From: Taudactylus pleione
Taxonomy: Eukaryota > Chordata > Amphibia > Anura > Myobatrachidae
DNA: 64,000 bases
Direction of reading: 5' to 3'
NCBI GenBank assembly: GCA_031769625.1
Contig: JAUIMM010000135.1
Span: 7,057,501-7,121,500, forward strand
Both the position numbers and the translations under genes were made by a program. Below the pieces are notes generated by a model that was not told where the DNA came from, made no database searches, and saw only the letters and a program-made list of their open reading frames with translations. Positions 21,414-31,581 of the stretch are shown piece by piece; the first letter of the stretch is position 1; every line of letters starts with the position of its first letter.

Positions 21414-21962
21414 GGCCCTGATTCAGAAGCTGGATGCTCTGACAGAGCGCTCGCTCTGAATCAGGGCCGGCCTATTTTTTTTTTAATGGCCTCCTGGCCA
21501 CTCGTATAGCTGTGGGTGACCACCCACAGCTATAGCGAGCGGCCAGGTAGATGGTCACGATGGTCAAGACCATCGCGACCATTGGGCTTGCGATGAGACC
21601 CTTGTGGTAGGGTCTCGTTGCTGCAAGCTCCAGAGAGATTTCGGCTCTAACAGAGCCGAAATCTCTCCCACTGACATCACTCATGATGTCAGTGGGGCCG
21701 GCCCCAGATGGAGGCGTTCACATGGGAACGCCTCGGTTTGGGCAGCCACTCCCATGGCCCACCCACCAAAGGGGGCATGCTATCACTCAACATCGACAGC
21801 ACGCCCCCTTTGGTACAAGACCTGGAGTGACGGTTTGCCCGTCGCTATCCGGGTCTCGTGCATGCGCTCGACGGAGCCGGCTCTGTCGTGCTCATGCGCA
21901 CTATGTCACCATCGACCCACTTGCGAGTGCATAGCGCTCATGAGCGGGTCTGAATCAGGCCC
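21414..21962. mobile_element. Multi-hairpin MITE, family A copy 2 (549 bp)
   Basis: Termini GGCCCTGATTCAG and CTGAATCAGGCCC, target duplication TCT (21411-21413, 21963-21965). It lies in the opposite orientation to copy 1. The stem 21633-21648/21652-21667 is a perfect 16-bp pair that differs from copy 1 at two positions, both matched on the other side. The Ala-rich apparent reading frames are palindrome artefacts. Confidence 0.85.
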
Positions 21963-22264
21963 TCTATATGCTACAGCATAGCGCGACTAGCAAGGTGCTA
22001 CATGGCACACTGTATGGTGCACCACACACCACTTTTTTGAGCACACAGTGCATCAGCAGTACAGTGGCATAAAGTAGCATAGAAATGCCAGGTGGTAGGA
22101 AATTGAGGATAATGTATTGAGTTCAGTAGACTTGGATAAGAACACTGAACTTCAATTGCTTGGTCTTTATGCATTGCTTGGAGAGTGTCTTTTTGGTCAA
22201 CACAGATACCTATATAAATGACAGAACTCACACACCACCAAGTAGTTTCTTTTTAATCCTGTAG

Positions 22265-22400
22265 TGAACATAAAAAAAAATTGTTCATTTCCAGGTCTCG
22301 AACCCAGGACAACCACTCTGCAAGGCGATCACCTAACTTCTAGCCCACTCATGCCAGCCATATCAAGAGCCGCTCCTGTCATGTTTGTGATGTGACATCT
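22265..22400 (-). mobile_element. tRNA-derived SINE-like copy 2
   Basis: On the - strand: TGGCATGAGTGGG (A box), 'gccttgcagagtgg' (anticodon arm region) and GGGTTCGAGACC (a near-perfect B box, GGTTCGANNCC) spaced about 45 bp apart. That is the layout of an RNA polymerase III promoter in a tRNA-related SINE head. No cloverleaf CCA end or intact acceptor stem is seen, so it is not a functional tRNA. Confidence 0.6.
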
Positions 22401-22931
22401 GTGAATTACAGCAGGCAATGTGTACAATGTCAATAGCGGACTCATCCTTGGGCACTTCACCCACACACTGCTGTTTTTAATAATAAAAAAGTGTCTTTCT
22501 TTCAAAATAGTATACTACCATAAGAGAATAATTAATCCCGTCTCAATGAAAGCTGTGTGTGCATCTCATTAATGTACACTATCGGTTATATGGTCATAAG
22601 AACACAGCAATTACACTACTGTAGTTATGTATGTGTAATGATTTGCATCCCAATCAAAGAGCTTCTGCGATATTATTAAATAGATTGGTTGTGCAAACAT
22701 GCAATTGCACAGCGTAAATGTGATAGGACCAATTGTCAGGGATATCCATTAACTTCTATAGTATGGTAATGAGTAGTACAAATTTCATCAGTGGTGCACT
22801 CACCACCCAGTGGTTAAGCAGTGTATTACATGCAAGGGATTCTCTTTCATTATAGAATGCCACGGTGCACTACAGTACAGCCATTATGTAACATTCCATG
22901 GCATGACTCACAAACCTGAATGTCATGATAT
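22401..22931. other. Right interior arm of the 14.7-kb insertion
   Basis: About 22385-22570 is the inverted counterpart of 8625-8775. The remainder is AT-rich with no gene. Confidence 0.5.
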
Positions 22932-22961
22932 GAGCAACAAACTAGCTAGGCCCATCTGTAC

Positions 22962-24016
22962 TTGTGCTCCGTGGGCCTCAATTTCCTGCTGAGCTGGAGG
23001 ATGGGTTTCTCTTCCCCTTCTACCACTTGGGAAAGGACTGCTCCCAATCCCGTACCTGAGGCATCTGTCTGTAATATAAATTGCTTCTTGTAATGAGGAC
23101 CCTGCAAAACAGGTTCTGCACACAAGGCGCACTTCAAATCTTGCCATGCAGCTTCTGCTGATCTAGACCTCACTATTTTGTCTGTGAACTGTTTTTCTAT
23201 GACACTCAGTTAATGGTGCTGCCCTAGTGATAAAATCATGAATGAATCTGTGGTAGTAACCCACTAGGCCAAGGAATGTTCTGAGCTGGGATTTACATTT
23301 GGGTTTAGGCCATGTGAGGACCACCTCCATCTTACTGAGCTGAGGTTTTATCTGCCCTCTGCCTACAACAAATCCCAAATATTTCACCTCCACCATTCCA
23401 ACGGCACACTTCTCAGGAATAGCAGTAAACCATGTGCCCTTATAGATTCCAACACTGCTTCTACTCTTGGATGGTGTGACTCCCAGTTGGGGCTTAATGT
23501 GTCATCTAGTTATGCAGCTGCATATTCCTTGAAACAAACCTTCTAGGATAGAGAAGGCTGTTTTGGCCTTAGCAGTCTCAGTCAAAGGAATCTGCCAATA
23601 CCCTTTTGTCAAATCTAGGGTGGTGAGATACTGGTTGTTTGCTAAATTCTGCACCAGCTCATTCACCTGGCCATAGGGTAGGAACCTAACTGACACTTTA
23701 TTTAATTTGCGAAAATCATTGCAGAATCTAAAAGCACCTGAAGGCTTAGGCACTAAACAATGGGATAATTCCATTTGCTATTTGATTCCTCTATGACCCC
23801 TAAGCACAGCATCTGCTTCACTTCCTGTTTGACTGCTGCTTGCTTTGCCTCGTGTATACGGTTTGGCATCTGTTTTATTACCACCTGGGAGAAGGAACTA
23901 TGGCCCTTATTCAGAGCCGGACGCTCTGAGCAGAACGCACGCTCTGAATGAGGGCCGGCCTCCATAACTATGGAGCGTCCTCCTGGATGCTCGTATAGCT
24001 GTGGGTCACCACCCAC
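22962..24016 (-). pseudogene. Gypsy reverse transcriptase to RNase H, N-terminal part (broken)
   Basis: On the - strand from 23890 down: EAKQAAVKQEVKQMLCLGVI (RT N-terminus), LVPKPSGAFRFCNDFRKLN, YLTTLDLTKGYWQIPL (first catalytic Asp). Then a deletion removes the segment normally holding the 'PFGL' box. The catalytic YxDD box survives as stop-L-D-D at 23501-23512 in another frame. Downstream come EVKYLGFVVG, LRTFLGLVGYYHRFI (connection domain) and FILQTDASGTGLGAVLSQ (RNase H Asp). The frame stops at the 14.7-kb insertion after EHKY. Several frameshifts and stops make it non-functional. Confidence 0.85.
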
Positions 24017-24450
24017 AGCCTATATGAGCGTGCAGTTTGATGGCCGCGATGGTCTTGACCATCGCGACCATCAAAACTGCGTGCCGGAGCCTGCGGTTGA
24101 GGTTTTCAACTGCAAGGCCCGGAGTGATTTTGGCTCTATTAGAGCCAAAATCACTCCCACTGACATCTCTAGTGATGTCAGTGGGCCGGCTTCTAACAGG
24201 AGGCGTTCCCTTAGGAACGCCCCTGTCAGGGAGGCACGCCCCCGGCATGCCCACCAAAGGGGGCGTGCTGTCAATCAACATCGACAGCACGCCCCCTTTG
24301 ATCAGACACAACGAGCGAAGGAAAGTCCTTCGCTCGTCGCGTCTGGTGCATGCGCACGACGGAGCTCCCTCCGTCGTGTGCATGCTCAGTGCAGAACATC
24401 GACCCACTTGCGAGCGGACAGCCGCTCGCGAGTGGGTCTGAATCAGGGCC
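23902..24450. mobile_element. Multi-hairpin MITE, family A copy 3 (549 bp)
   Basis: Termini GGCCCTTATTCAG and CTGAATCAGGGCC, target duplication TAT (23899-23901, 24451-24453). It is inserted in the Gypsy internal region between protease and RT, opposite in orientation to copy 1, and nearly the same hairpin chain as copy 1. The length is identical to copies 1 and 2. Confidence 0.85.
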
Positions 24451-24453
24451 TAT

Positions 24454-25021
24454 ATCATACTGGATAATTTGGGTTTTTCCTGGAATGGCTGAGAAGACAT
24501 CTTAATGTTGTGCTACCACACCCACAACCTCTTGTTTCTGGCTAGGATTAAGGGTACTTTCAATGGGAACCTGACATTCAGGGATTTTCTTGGTGACCAA
24601 AGAGGGCTGACCAGCACTCTCATTCTAGGGTTTTAACAGGTTTATATGGTAGATTTGCACCTCCTTCCTTCTACCCTCTTGTCGAACACTATAATTAACA
24701 GGTCCCACTGCCTCTATAACTTCATAAGGGGCCTCGCCACTGGGCATACATTTTGCTTTCACTGGTGGGCACCAGAACCAGTACCCTGTCTTCTGGTTTA
24801 AAGGACCGGTTAACCATGGTCACAACATAATGACGTTTTTTGCCGCTGTTGTGCCCTACTCATGTGCTCGTTCAGGAGTGGTGCAATTTGTTTTAAACAG
24901 CCAGACAATTGGGCCACAAACTGAATGATGTTAGGTTCTTGACATGACTTCTGTTCCCACCCCTTTTTCAACAGATCTAAAATCCCTCTAGGTTGCCTCC
25001 CATAGAGGAGTTCAAAAAGAC
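24454..25021 (-). other. Gypsy internal sequence, protease-RT spacer (degenerate)
   Basis: No open frame survives. Short recognisable - strand stretches, such as the one around 24700-24900, belong to the pol region between protease and RT. It is bracketed by two hairpin MITEs. Confidence 0.5.
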
Positions 25022-25024
25022 TAA

Positions 25025-25470
25025 TGGCCTGATTCAGACCCGCTCGCGAGTGCTATTCGCTCACAAGCGGGTCGATGGTGGCCCGGTGCGCATGAGTGAC
25101 AGCATGCCCCCTTTGGAGGGTGGGCCGGGGGCGTGTCTGCCCAGACGGAGGCGTTCCCATGGGTACACCTACTGTCTGGGGCCGGCCCCACTGACATCAC
25201 TAGTGATGTCAGTGGGAAGGCTTTTGGCTCTGACAGAGCCAAAAGCACTCCAGGGCTTGCGGCCACAAGACCTTACCGCAAGGGTCTCGTCGCAAGCCCT
25301 ATGGTCGCGATTGTCTTGACCATCGCGACCCTCATCATGGATGCTCGCATAAGCTGTGGGTGGTAACCCACAGCTATGCGCGCGTCCAAGAGACCGCAAC
25401 ATTAAAAAAAAAAAAACGTCCTGATTCATAGCGGGCGCTCTTTCAGAACGTCCAGCTCTGAATCAGGCCC
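25025..25470. mobile_element. Multi-hairpin MITE, family A copy 4 (446 bp, subfamily)
   Basis: Termini TGGCCTGATTCAG and CTGAATCAGGCCC, target duplication TAA (25022-25024, 25471-25473). It lacks the 'gcatgcgc' and 'acgagcgaagga' stems of copy 1. It keeps the 30-bp palindrome and a perfect 12-bp stem 25220-25231/25235-25246 that differs from copy 1 by one paired change. An A11 tract lies near the right end. Confidence 0.82.
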
Positions 25471-25614
25471 TAAATCCCATAAAGGATTGGAGCACCTCTC
25501 ACATTGAAAACATTAAATAGGGTAGGAGTAAGTCCCAATCTTGTTTTTCCTCAGACACTGCCCTTTTTATTATTTGTTTAAAGGTCTGGCTAAAGCGTTC
25601 GACCAGTCCATCTG

Positions 25615-26364
25615 TTAATTTCTATCATTCTGTTGGTCTCTGCCAAAGTCCGTTAACAACACTTGCTCATCAACAGGGGACCACTGGGCCTTAGTCTCCA
25701 TTTCCTCCTGTAGGTCACAGACAAAGGAAGTTTTCATGTTCGCTAACCTCTGGTCACCCATGGTCCTTGGCTCCTGGCTCACCTCAGCTGCTGACCATTT
25801 ACCATTGTCATGCCATGTATACACCTCCTGCAGCAACATGAAATCCTGGCCCAAGATCAGCAGATAAGGTGGTCTAGTTGTCACTGCGGCTACCACTTTC
25901 GATGACCGTACTTTTATGAAAAGTGGTAGATGCACACGTGGGCACTCCTCAACATTCCCATGAATATACAACACCTTGACAGGGGGTAAAACCTGGTTGG
26001 CTCCCAGAGGTACCAGGTTAGCAGCAACAAAGGTGAGGGCACTGCCAGTATTATCTAGTGCCCAGATATCCTGGCTATCCACTTGTACCATAATATGGAA
26101 AACGGTGGTTTCTGCTGTAGAGATGGTCTTAGCAGCCATGCTGACCATAGATCGGGTTGCATTCCCTGCGCTGCAATCCATCGGTTCACTCTGTTTCAGA
26201 CAGTACCGCCGCATATAACCTAACTTAACCCCAGTTGAAACACACCACATGAAGTGGGGTTTTGTCTTAGCAATGGGTACCTGGGCTCTTGGCTTTGGCA
26301 AGGGTTGCCACTCTTGCTTAATTTTAGTTAATTTTCCAAATGTAAAGTGCCACTCATCTACCAC
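25615..26364 (-). pseudogene. Gypsy gag zinc-knuckle and aspartic protease region
   Basis: One open - strand stretch of about 249 codons. A degenerate knuckle (CVSTGVKLGYMRRYC) is followed by a retropepsin-like domain: VDSQDIWALDNTGSALTFV carries the catalytic D-(S/T)-G variant DNTG, and PYLLILGQDFM is the hydrophobic-ILG-x-D flap partner. The DNTG substitution suggests loss of activity. The tail DEQVLLTDFGRDQ leads towards RT as in vertebrate Gypsy elements. Confidence 0.75.
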
Positions 26365-26710
26365 CGCTAACTCCTCTGGGGGTCAGCTTGCAGGACCCAG
26401 TTTAATACCTGTATAGCATGGTATAAGGCATCAATTTTTACTATGCATCACGCTGCATGTTTTTCTGGCTGTAACCATGCTTACTCAGTCTGGCTAGCTT
26501 AGCCAGTTGAACTCTGGTAGGCTCAGAGGGTTTCAGCTGTCAATAATGGAACTCCTGGGTTTTACTGGAGCCGGTCACCCCAACCAAGAATGATCTGCTT
26601 TAGATGAGGGTATGAGCTAGCCTCCGCTACCATCAGCTCAGTATAGGCTTGCTGTGATTCCCCTGTGACACAGGGAGCTAACCGGGCAGCCCATTTCTCC
26701 TCTGGCCATT

Positions 26711-27016
26711 TTAATCAGGTGGCAATATGTTCAAAAGTGCACAAGAATGCCTCATTATGATCTGAAGCTGTGAGCTTTTGCAAAACTTCACGATCCAGCG
26801 CACTTTTCTTATTTCCCTCAGCTCTTCATGTAGTAGCTGGATTTGTGTTTGCTGCTCGGTAGCCAGTTTTTGTTGGCCAGCAACCAATTCAGCAAACACT
26901 TTAAACATTTCTTCCATATCTCCCTGCTGCTTGTACACAAATGTAGCAGGTCTGACTATCCGGCTAGGGCAAGCCAGATTCCCCAGCACACTCTCCCTGA
27001 TGATTGTCCTTAACAC
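26711..27016 (-). pseudogene. Gypsy gag N-terminal remnant
   Basis: The - strand segment MEEMFKVFAELVAGQQ...QIQLLHEELREIRK is an amphipathic coiled-coil-like helix found near the start of gag in this type of element. The rest of gag (26365-26710) is broken by stops. Confidence 0.5.
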
Positions 27017-27162
27017 TGCAAATCATTCCCTGGGCAAAAAGCCTTATACAGAGGAATTAGTAACTGCTGTGCAGAGGGCACACTTGTGAAACTGCCAGAC
27101 TCTGCTCTCTCTCATTTGCTCCATAGTAGTGTCCAGCAATTCTGATCCCTGTCCGGTCTCTG

Positions 27163-27758
27163 GGCCTGATTCAGAGCCGCTCGTAAGCGGCCGCTCGTTC
27201 GCTCTGAGCAATGTTCGCACAACTGCGCATGTGTATGGGTCGTAATGCACATGCGCCAACCAGTCATTGCGGTTGGAAATCATGCGCTCGTAAAACAGCG
27301 AGGGGCTGCTAATTTGAGTGACAGAATGAGACGTTTGTGGGTGGTAACAGGGGAAGGTGCTTGAAAACGGGGGAGTGGAGATCCGAATGCAGGCGTGCCA
27401 AACGGTCAAAACGGCTTTTAATGGGAGTGCATAATTAACAAAGCAGCGTCATCGACCACGTCACTTGGTGTCTTTTAACCTGAACTGCTCGCAGTGATAG
27501 CGGGAAGTAAATCCTACCACAAGCACTGCGAGCAGTTCAGATGCCTTTCGATGTTCCCGATTAATCAAATAAATACAGGAGATGACGTATGATGCGAACG
27601 GCAAAGGGGCGTCTTTTCAAAATAGCGAGCGCATTTTTTGGACGCTCGCTCAGACATAGAGGCATCCACAGACCGCAAAGAGCGAGCACTTAATTTAAAT
27701 ATCCGGCCCCTTTTTCAGAACGAGCGTCCGCAAATAGCGTCCGGCTCTGAATCAGGCC
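27163..27758. mobile_element. Hairpin-bearing MITE, family B copy 1 (596 bp)
   Basis: Termini GGCCTGATTCAGAGCCG and CGGCTCTGAATCAGGCC, target duplication CTG (27160-27162, 27759-27761). It is inserted a few bases from the Gypsy primer-binding site. It contains a hairpin with CTGAACTGCTCGCAGTG paired to CACTGCGAGCAGTTCAG (27480-27540). It matches 46728-47324 in reverse orientation. Confidence 0.78.
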
Positions 27759-27761
27759 CTG

Positions 27762-27774
27762 TTCGGGCACCAAA
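27762..27774 (-). other. Primer-binding site of the Gypsy element
   Basis: On the - strand TGGTGCCCGAAC lies a few bases downstream of the 5' LTR end. It differs by one base from the classical tRNA-Lys type site. The family B MITE is inserted right behind it. Confidence 0.65.
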
Positions 27775-27776
27775 TA

Positions 27777-27796
27777 TGACAAGAATTCATATATAC
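27777..27796 (-). repeat. 5' LTR of the Gypsy element, inner fragment
   Basis: TGACAAGAATTC plus the hAT target site; it continues on the far side of the hAT at 33246. Confidence 0.8.
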
Positions 27797-28431
27797 TAGG
27801 GGTGTGCACCGGCCACTTTTCGTGTTTTGTGTTTTGGTTTTGGATCTGGATCTTTCTTCGTGTTTTGGATCTGGATTGGTTTTGCCAAAACCACCCTTCC
27901 GTGTTTTGGGTTCTGGGTTTTGTGTTTTGGATCTGTATTTTTTTTTAAAAAAGCATAAAAACAGCTAAAATCACAGAATTTGTAGGTTTTTCTGCTCCTA
28001 TGCTATTATTAACCTCAATAACCTTAATTTCCACTCATTTCCAGTCTATTCTGAACACCTCACACCTCACAATAGTGTTTTTATGTCCAAAACGTTGCAC
28101 CGAGGTAGCTGGATGACTATGCTAAGCGACACGAGTGGGCGGCACAAACACGTGACCCATCTAGGCGTGAAACTGCAGTGGCAGACAGGATGGCAGTTTG
28201 AAAAACTAGGCCCCAAACTGTACATAATGCAAAGAAAAAAAAGAGGTGCAAGATGGAATTGTCCTTGGGCCCTCCCACCCACCCTTATGTTGTATAAACA
28301 GGACATGCACACTTTAACAAACCAATCATTTCAGCGCCAGGGTCTGCCACACAACTGTGGCTGAAATGATTGGTTCGTTTGGGCCCCCACAAAACAAGCT
28401 GGCAATTAATGTGTCCCTGCACAAACTGGCT

Positions 28432-31400
28432 CTATGGAGGCAAGATGTCATCCTCATCCTCCTCATCCACCGATTCCTCACCCTCTTCAGTGTGTACATC
28501 CTCATCCTCACAAAGTATTAACTCGTCCCCACTTGAATCCACCACCACAGGTCCCTCTGTACCTTCTGGAGGCTGGTCTCCCTGGAAGAGCTGATAATTC
28601 ATTTTGATGAACATCATCTTCTCCACATTCTGTGGAAGCAACCTCCTACGCCTTTCGCTGACAAGGTTCCCGGCTGCACTAAACACTCTTTCGGAGTACA
28701 CACTGGAGGGGGGGCAACTCAGGTAAAATAGAGCCAGTTTGTACAGGGGCCTCCAAATTGCCTCTTTTTCCTGCCAGTACAGGTATGGACTGTCTGCCAT
28801 GCCTACTTGGATGCTGTCACCGATGTAATCCTCCACCATTCTGTCAATGGTGACAGTATCATATGCAGTGACAGTAGACATGTCAGAAATTGTTGCCAGG
28901 TCCTTCAGTCCGGACCAGATGTCCAAACTTGGTCCTGCCTGCCCTGCATCACCGCCAGCGGGTTGCTTAGGATACCTAAGTTTTTTCCTGGCAGCCCCAG
29001 TTGCAGGAGAAAATGAAGAAGGAGCCGTTGACGTGTCACGTTCCGCTTCAGCTGACAGTGTGTTCACCAGCAGGTCTTTGCACCTCTGCAGGCTTGTGTC
29101 GGCCGGAAAGAGAGACACCACATAGGCTTTAAACCTAGGATCGAGCACGGTGGCCAAAACGTAGTGGTCTGATTTCAACAGATTGACCACCCTGGAATCC
29201 TGGCAAAGCGAATGAAGGGCTTCATCCACAAGTCCCACATGCCGAGCGGAATCGCTCCGTCTTAGCTCCTCCTTCACTTTCTCCAGCTGCTTCTGCAAAA
29301 GCCTGATGAGGGGAATGACCTGACTCAAGCTGGCAGTGTCTGAACTGACTTCACGTGTGGCAAGTTCGAAGGGCTGGAGAACCTTGCACAACACGGAAAT
29401 CATTCTCCACTGCGCTTGAGTCAGGTGCATACCCCCTCCTTTGCCTATGTCATAGGTGGATGTATAGGCTTGTATGGCCTTTTGCTGCTCCTCCATCCTC
29501 TGAAGCATATAGAGGGTTGAGTTCCACCGCGTCACAACCTCTTGCTTCAGGTGATGGCGGGGCAGGTTCAAGAGTGTTTGCTGGCGCTCCAGTCTTCGGC
29601 ACGCAGTCGCTGAATGGCGAAAGTGGCCAGAAATTTTTCGGGCCACCCAAAGCGTCTCCTGCACGCCCCTGTCGCTTTTCAGAAAATTCTGCACCACCAA
29701 GTTTATTGTGTGAGCAAAACATGGGACGTGCTGGAATTTGCCCAGATGTAATGCCCGCACAATATTGGTGGCGTTGTCAGATATCACAAATCCCCAGGAG
29801 AGTCTAAGTGGGGTAAGCCACTGGGCGATGATTTCCCTCAGTTTCTCTAAGAGGTTGTCGGCGGTGTGCCTCTTACTGAAACCGGTGATACACAGCGTAG
29901 CCTGCCTTGTAACGAGCTGGCATTTCTGAGATGCTGCTACTGGTGACGCTGCTGCTGTTGCTGCGTAAGGTGATACATCTACCCAGTGGGCTGTCACAGT
30001 CATATAGTCCTTAGTCTGCCCTGTTCCACTTGTCCACATGTCCGTGGTTAAGTGGACATTGTGTACAACGGCATTTTTCAGGACACTGAGGACACTTTTT
30101 CTGACGTTTCTGTACAGTCTCGGTATCGCCTGCCTAGTGAAGTGGAATCTAGACGGGATTTGGAACCGGGGACACACTACCTCCATCAATTGTCTAAATC
30201 CCACTGCACTAATGGCGGATACCGGACGCACGTCTAACACCAACATAGCAGTCAAGGCCTCAGTTATACGTTTTGCTTCAGGATGACTGCTGTCGTACTT
30301 CATCCTCCTCGCTAAGGACTGTTGGAGGGTCAATTGTTTAGTAAAAGTAGTGGTGTTCCTACTTCCTCTCTGGGATGATGAACGACTCCCAGCAGCAGCA
30401 ACAGCAGCAGCGGCAGCAGTAGGCGTAGCAATGCAGGATCCTCCGGAGGAATCCCGGATAGGAGAGTCAGTCATGCCAGTGACATGGCCTGCAGGACTAC
30501 TTCCGATCCTAACTAAGGAGGAAATTGACGAGGAGGGAGTTGACGGTGTGGTTTGCAGGCGCTTGGATACAACAGGACAACGGGATTTAGGTGTCCCTGG
30601 ACTGCTTACGGTCTTAGCCAAAGTTTCTGAACTTGACAGTAACTTTTTATGAACGCGCTGCAGGTGCCGTATAAGGGAGGATGTTCCTAGGTGGTTGACG
30701 TCCCTACCCCTACTTATTTCACCTTTACATATGGTACATATGGCAAGACAGTTGTTGTCCGGATTTGGATAGAAATATTGCCAGACCAAAGAGGTGGAAT
30801 GTTTGGTCTTCTGCCCAGGCATGACCGTGATGGGCTTTTTCATCCCACGGACAACAACTGTCTCCCCCGGAGCCTGATTTAAACAAACCACATCACCATC
30901 AGAATCCTCCTCGCCAACTTCCTCCTCAGCGCCAGCTACACCAGTATCCTCATCCTGTTGTACTTCAACAGTGACATCTTCAATTTGCATATCAGCAAGT
31001 GGACTGTGGGTGCTCCTTTCAGCACTTGCAGGGGGCGTGCAAATGGTGGAAAGAGCCACCTCTTCACGTCCAGTGCTGGGAAGGTCAGGCATCGCAACCA
31101 CCACCACACTTGGACTCTCCTTGGGGATTTGTGATATCTTCTTAGAAAGCACAGTTCTTCGCTGTGCTTTTGCCAGCTTAACTCTTTTGATTTTTTTAGT
31201 GGGAGGAGGGCTTCCATCGTCATGTGAAGCTGAACCACTAGTCATGAACATACTAGGGATCGACCTTAGCCGTTCCTTGCCACTCCGTGTCGTAAATGGC
31301 ATATTGGCAAGTTTACGTTTCTCTTCAGCTGATTTAAATGTCTTTTTCAAGGTCATTTTCCTGAACTTTGCCATTTGGGATTGTATGTGCCCTCTACTAT

Positions 31401-31545
31401 GACATTGGGCATCGGCCTTGGCAGACGACGTTGATGGCATGTTATCGTCTATGTCATGACTAGTGGCAGCAGCTTCAGCACTAGGAGGAAGTGGTTCTTG
31501 ATCTTTCTCTATTTTATTTTTATCGGAGAAAGTTTGGTCCTCCAT
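28432..31545 (-). CDS. hAT transposase, full length (1037 aa)
   Basis: Starts ATG at 31545 (MEDQTFSDKNKIEKD) and ends TAG at 28432. An acidic, Ser/Lys-rich N-terminal region of about 250 residues contains a basic cluster (PPPTKKIKRVKLAKAQRR), a likely nuclear signal. A BED-type zinc finger follows at roughly residues 255-310 (LVWQYFYPN, CTICKGEI, then H-x5-H in LIRHLQRVH). The RNase H-like core shows VHLTTDMWTSGTGQTKDY (first Asp), FVISDNATNIVRAL (second Asp) and VTRWNSTLYML. The hATC dimerisation part reads SVYSERVFSAAGNLVSERR with the catalytic Glu region. The length fits ZBED-like hAT transposases. It acts as DNA-binding, cut-and-paste recombinase on its own ends. No stop or frameshift is seen, so activity is plausible (inference). 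Confidence 0.92.
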   Translation of the reverse strand: MEDQTFSDKNKIEKDQEPLPPSAEAAATSHDIDDNMPSTSSAKADAQCHSRGHIQSQMAKFRKMTLKKTFKSAEEKRKLANMPFTTRSGKERLRSIPSMFMTSGSASHDDGSPPPTKKIKRVKLAKAQRRTVLSKKISQIPKESPSVVVVAMPDLPSTGREEVALSTICTPPASAERSTHSPLADMQIEDVTVEVQQDEDTGVAGAEEEVGEEDSDGDVVCLNQAPGETVVVRGMKKPITVMPGQKTKHSTSLVWQYFYPNPDNNCLAICTICKGEISRGRDVNHLGTSSLIRHLQRVHKKLLSSSETLAKTVSSPGTPKSRCPVVSKRLQTTPSTPSSSISSLVRIGSSPAGHVTGMTDSPIRDSSGGSCIATPTAAAAAVAAAGSRSSSQRGSRNTTTFTKQLTLQQSLARRMKYDSSHPEAKRITEALTAMLVLDVRPVSAISAVGFRQLMEVVCPRFQIPSRFHFTRQAIPRLYRNVRKSVLSVLKNAVVHNVHLTTDMWTSGTGQTKDYMTVTAHWVDVSPYAATAAASPVAASQKCQLVTRQATLCITGFSKRHTADNLLEKLREIIAQWLTPLRLSWGFVISDNATNIVRALHLGKFQHVPCFAHTINLVVQNFLKSDRGVQETLWVARKISGHFRHSATACRRLERQQTLLNLPRHHLKQEVVTRWNSTLYMLQRMEEQQKAIQAYTSTYDIGKGGGMHLTQAQWRMISVLCKVLQPFELATREVSSDTASLSQVIPLIRLLQKQLEKVKEELRRSDSARHVGLVDEALHSLCQDSRVVNLLKSDHYVLATVLDPRFKAYVVSLFPADTSLQRCKDLLVNTLSAEAERDTSTAPSSFSPATGAARKKLRYPKQPAGGDAGQAGPSLDIWSGLKDLATISDMSTVTAYDTVTIDRMVEDYIGDSIQVGMADSPYLYWQEKEAIWRPLYKLALFYLSCPPSSVYSERVFSAAGNLVSERRRRLLPQNVEKMMFIKMNYQLFQGDQPPEGTEGPVVVDSSGDELILCEDEDVHTEEGEESVDEEDEDDILPP

Positions 31546-31581
31546 TTATGTTATATCGATTTGATATATACGTGCGGCTAA

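Larger units (their letters stand above)
8259..22958. mobile_element. 14.7-kb TIR-bounded insertion inside Gypsy RNase H
   Basis: The left terminus CAGATGGGCCCAGCTAG continues for 27 bp to 8285. The right terminus is its inverted copy (22932-22958, one mismatch, C versus T). The flanking TA (8257-8258 and 22959-22960) lies within a palindromic GTAC, so the duplication may be read as TA or GTAC. Removing the segment restores the RNase H reading frame. Further inside, 8625-8775 and about 22385-22570 are again inverted copies ('cacacagctttcattgag', 'attgacattgtacaca', 'gcctgctgtaattcaca'). The original element was probably a small long-TIR transposon later inflated by the nested Tc1, Penelope-like, SINE and MITE insertions. 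No transposase of its own was recognised. Confidence 0.75.

Noticed and set aside
22265..22400. Functional tRNA gene
   Set aside because: A and B boxes exist but acceptor stem pairing and a clean cloverleaf do not; SINE head fits better.
23970..24467. 165-codon and opposite-strand frames
   Set aside because: Same palindrome artefact in family A copy 3, sitting inside a retrotransposon.
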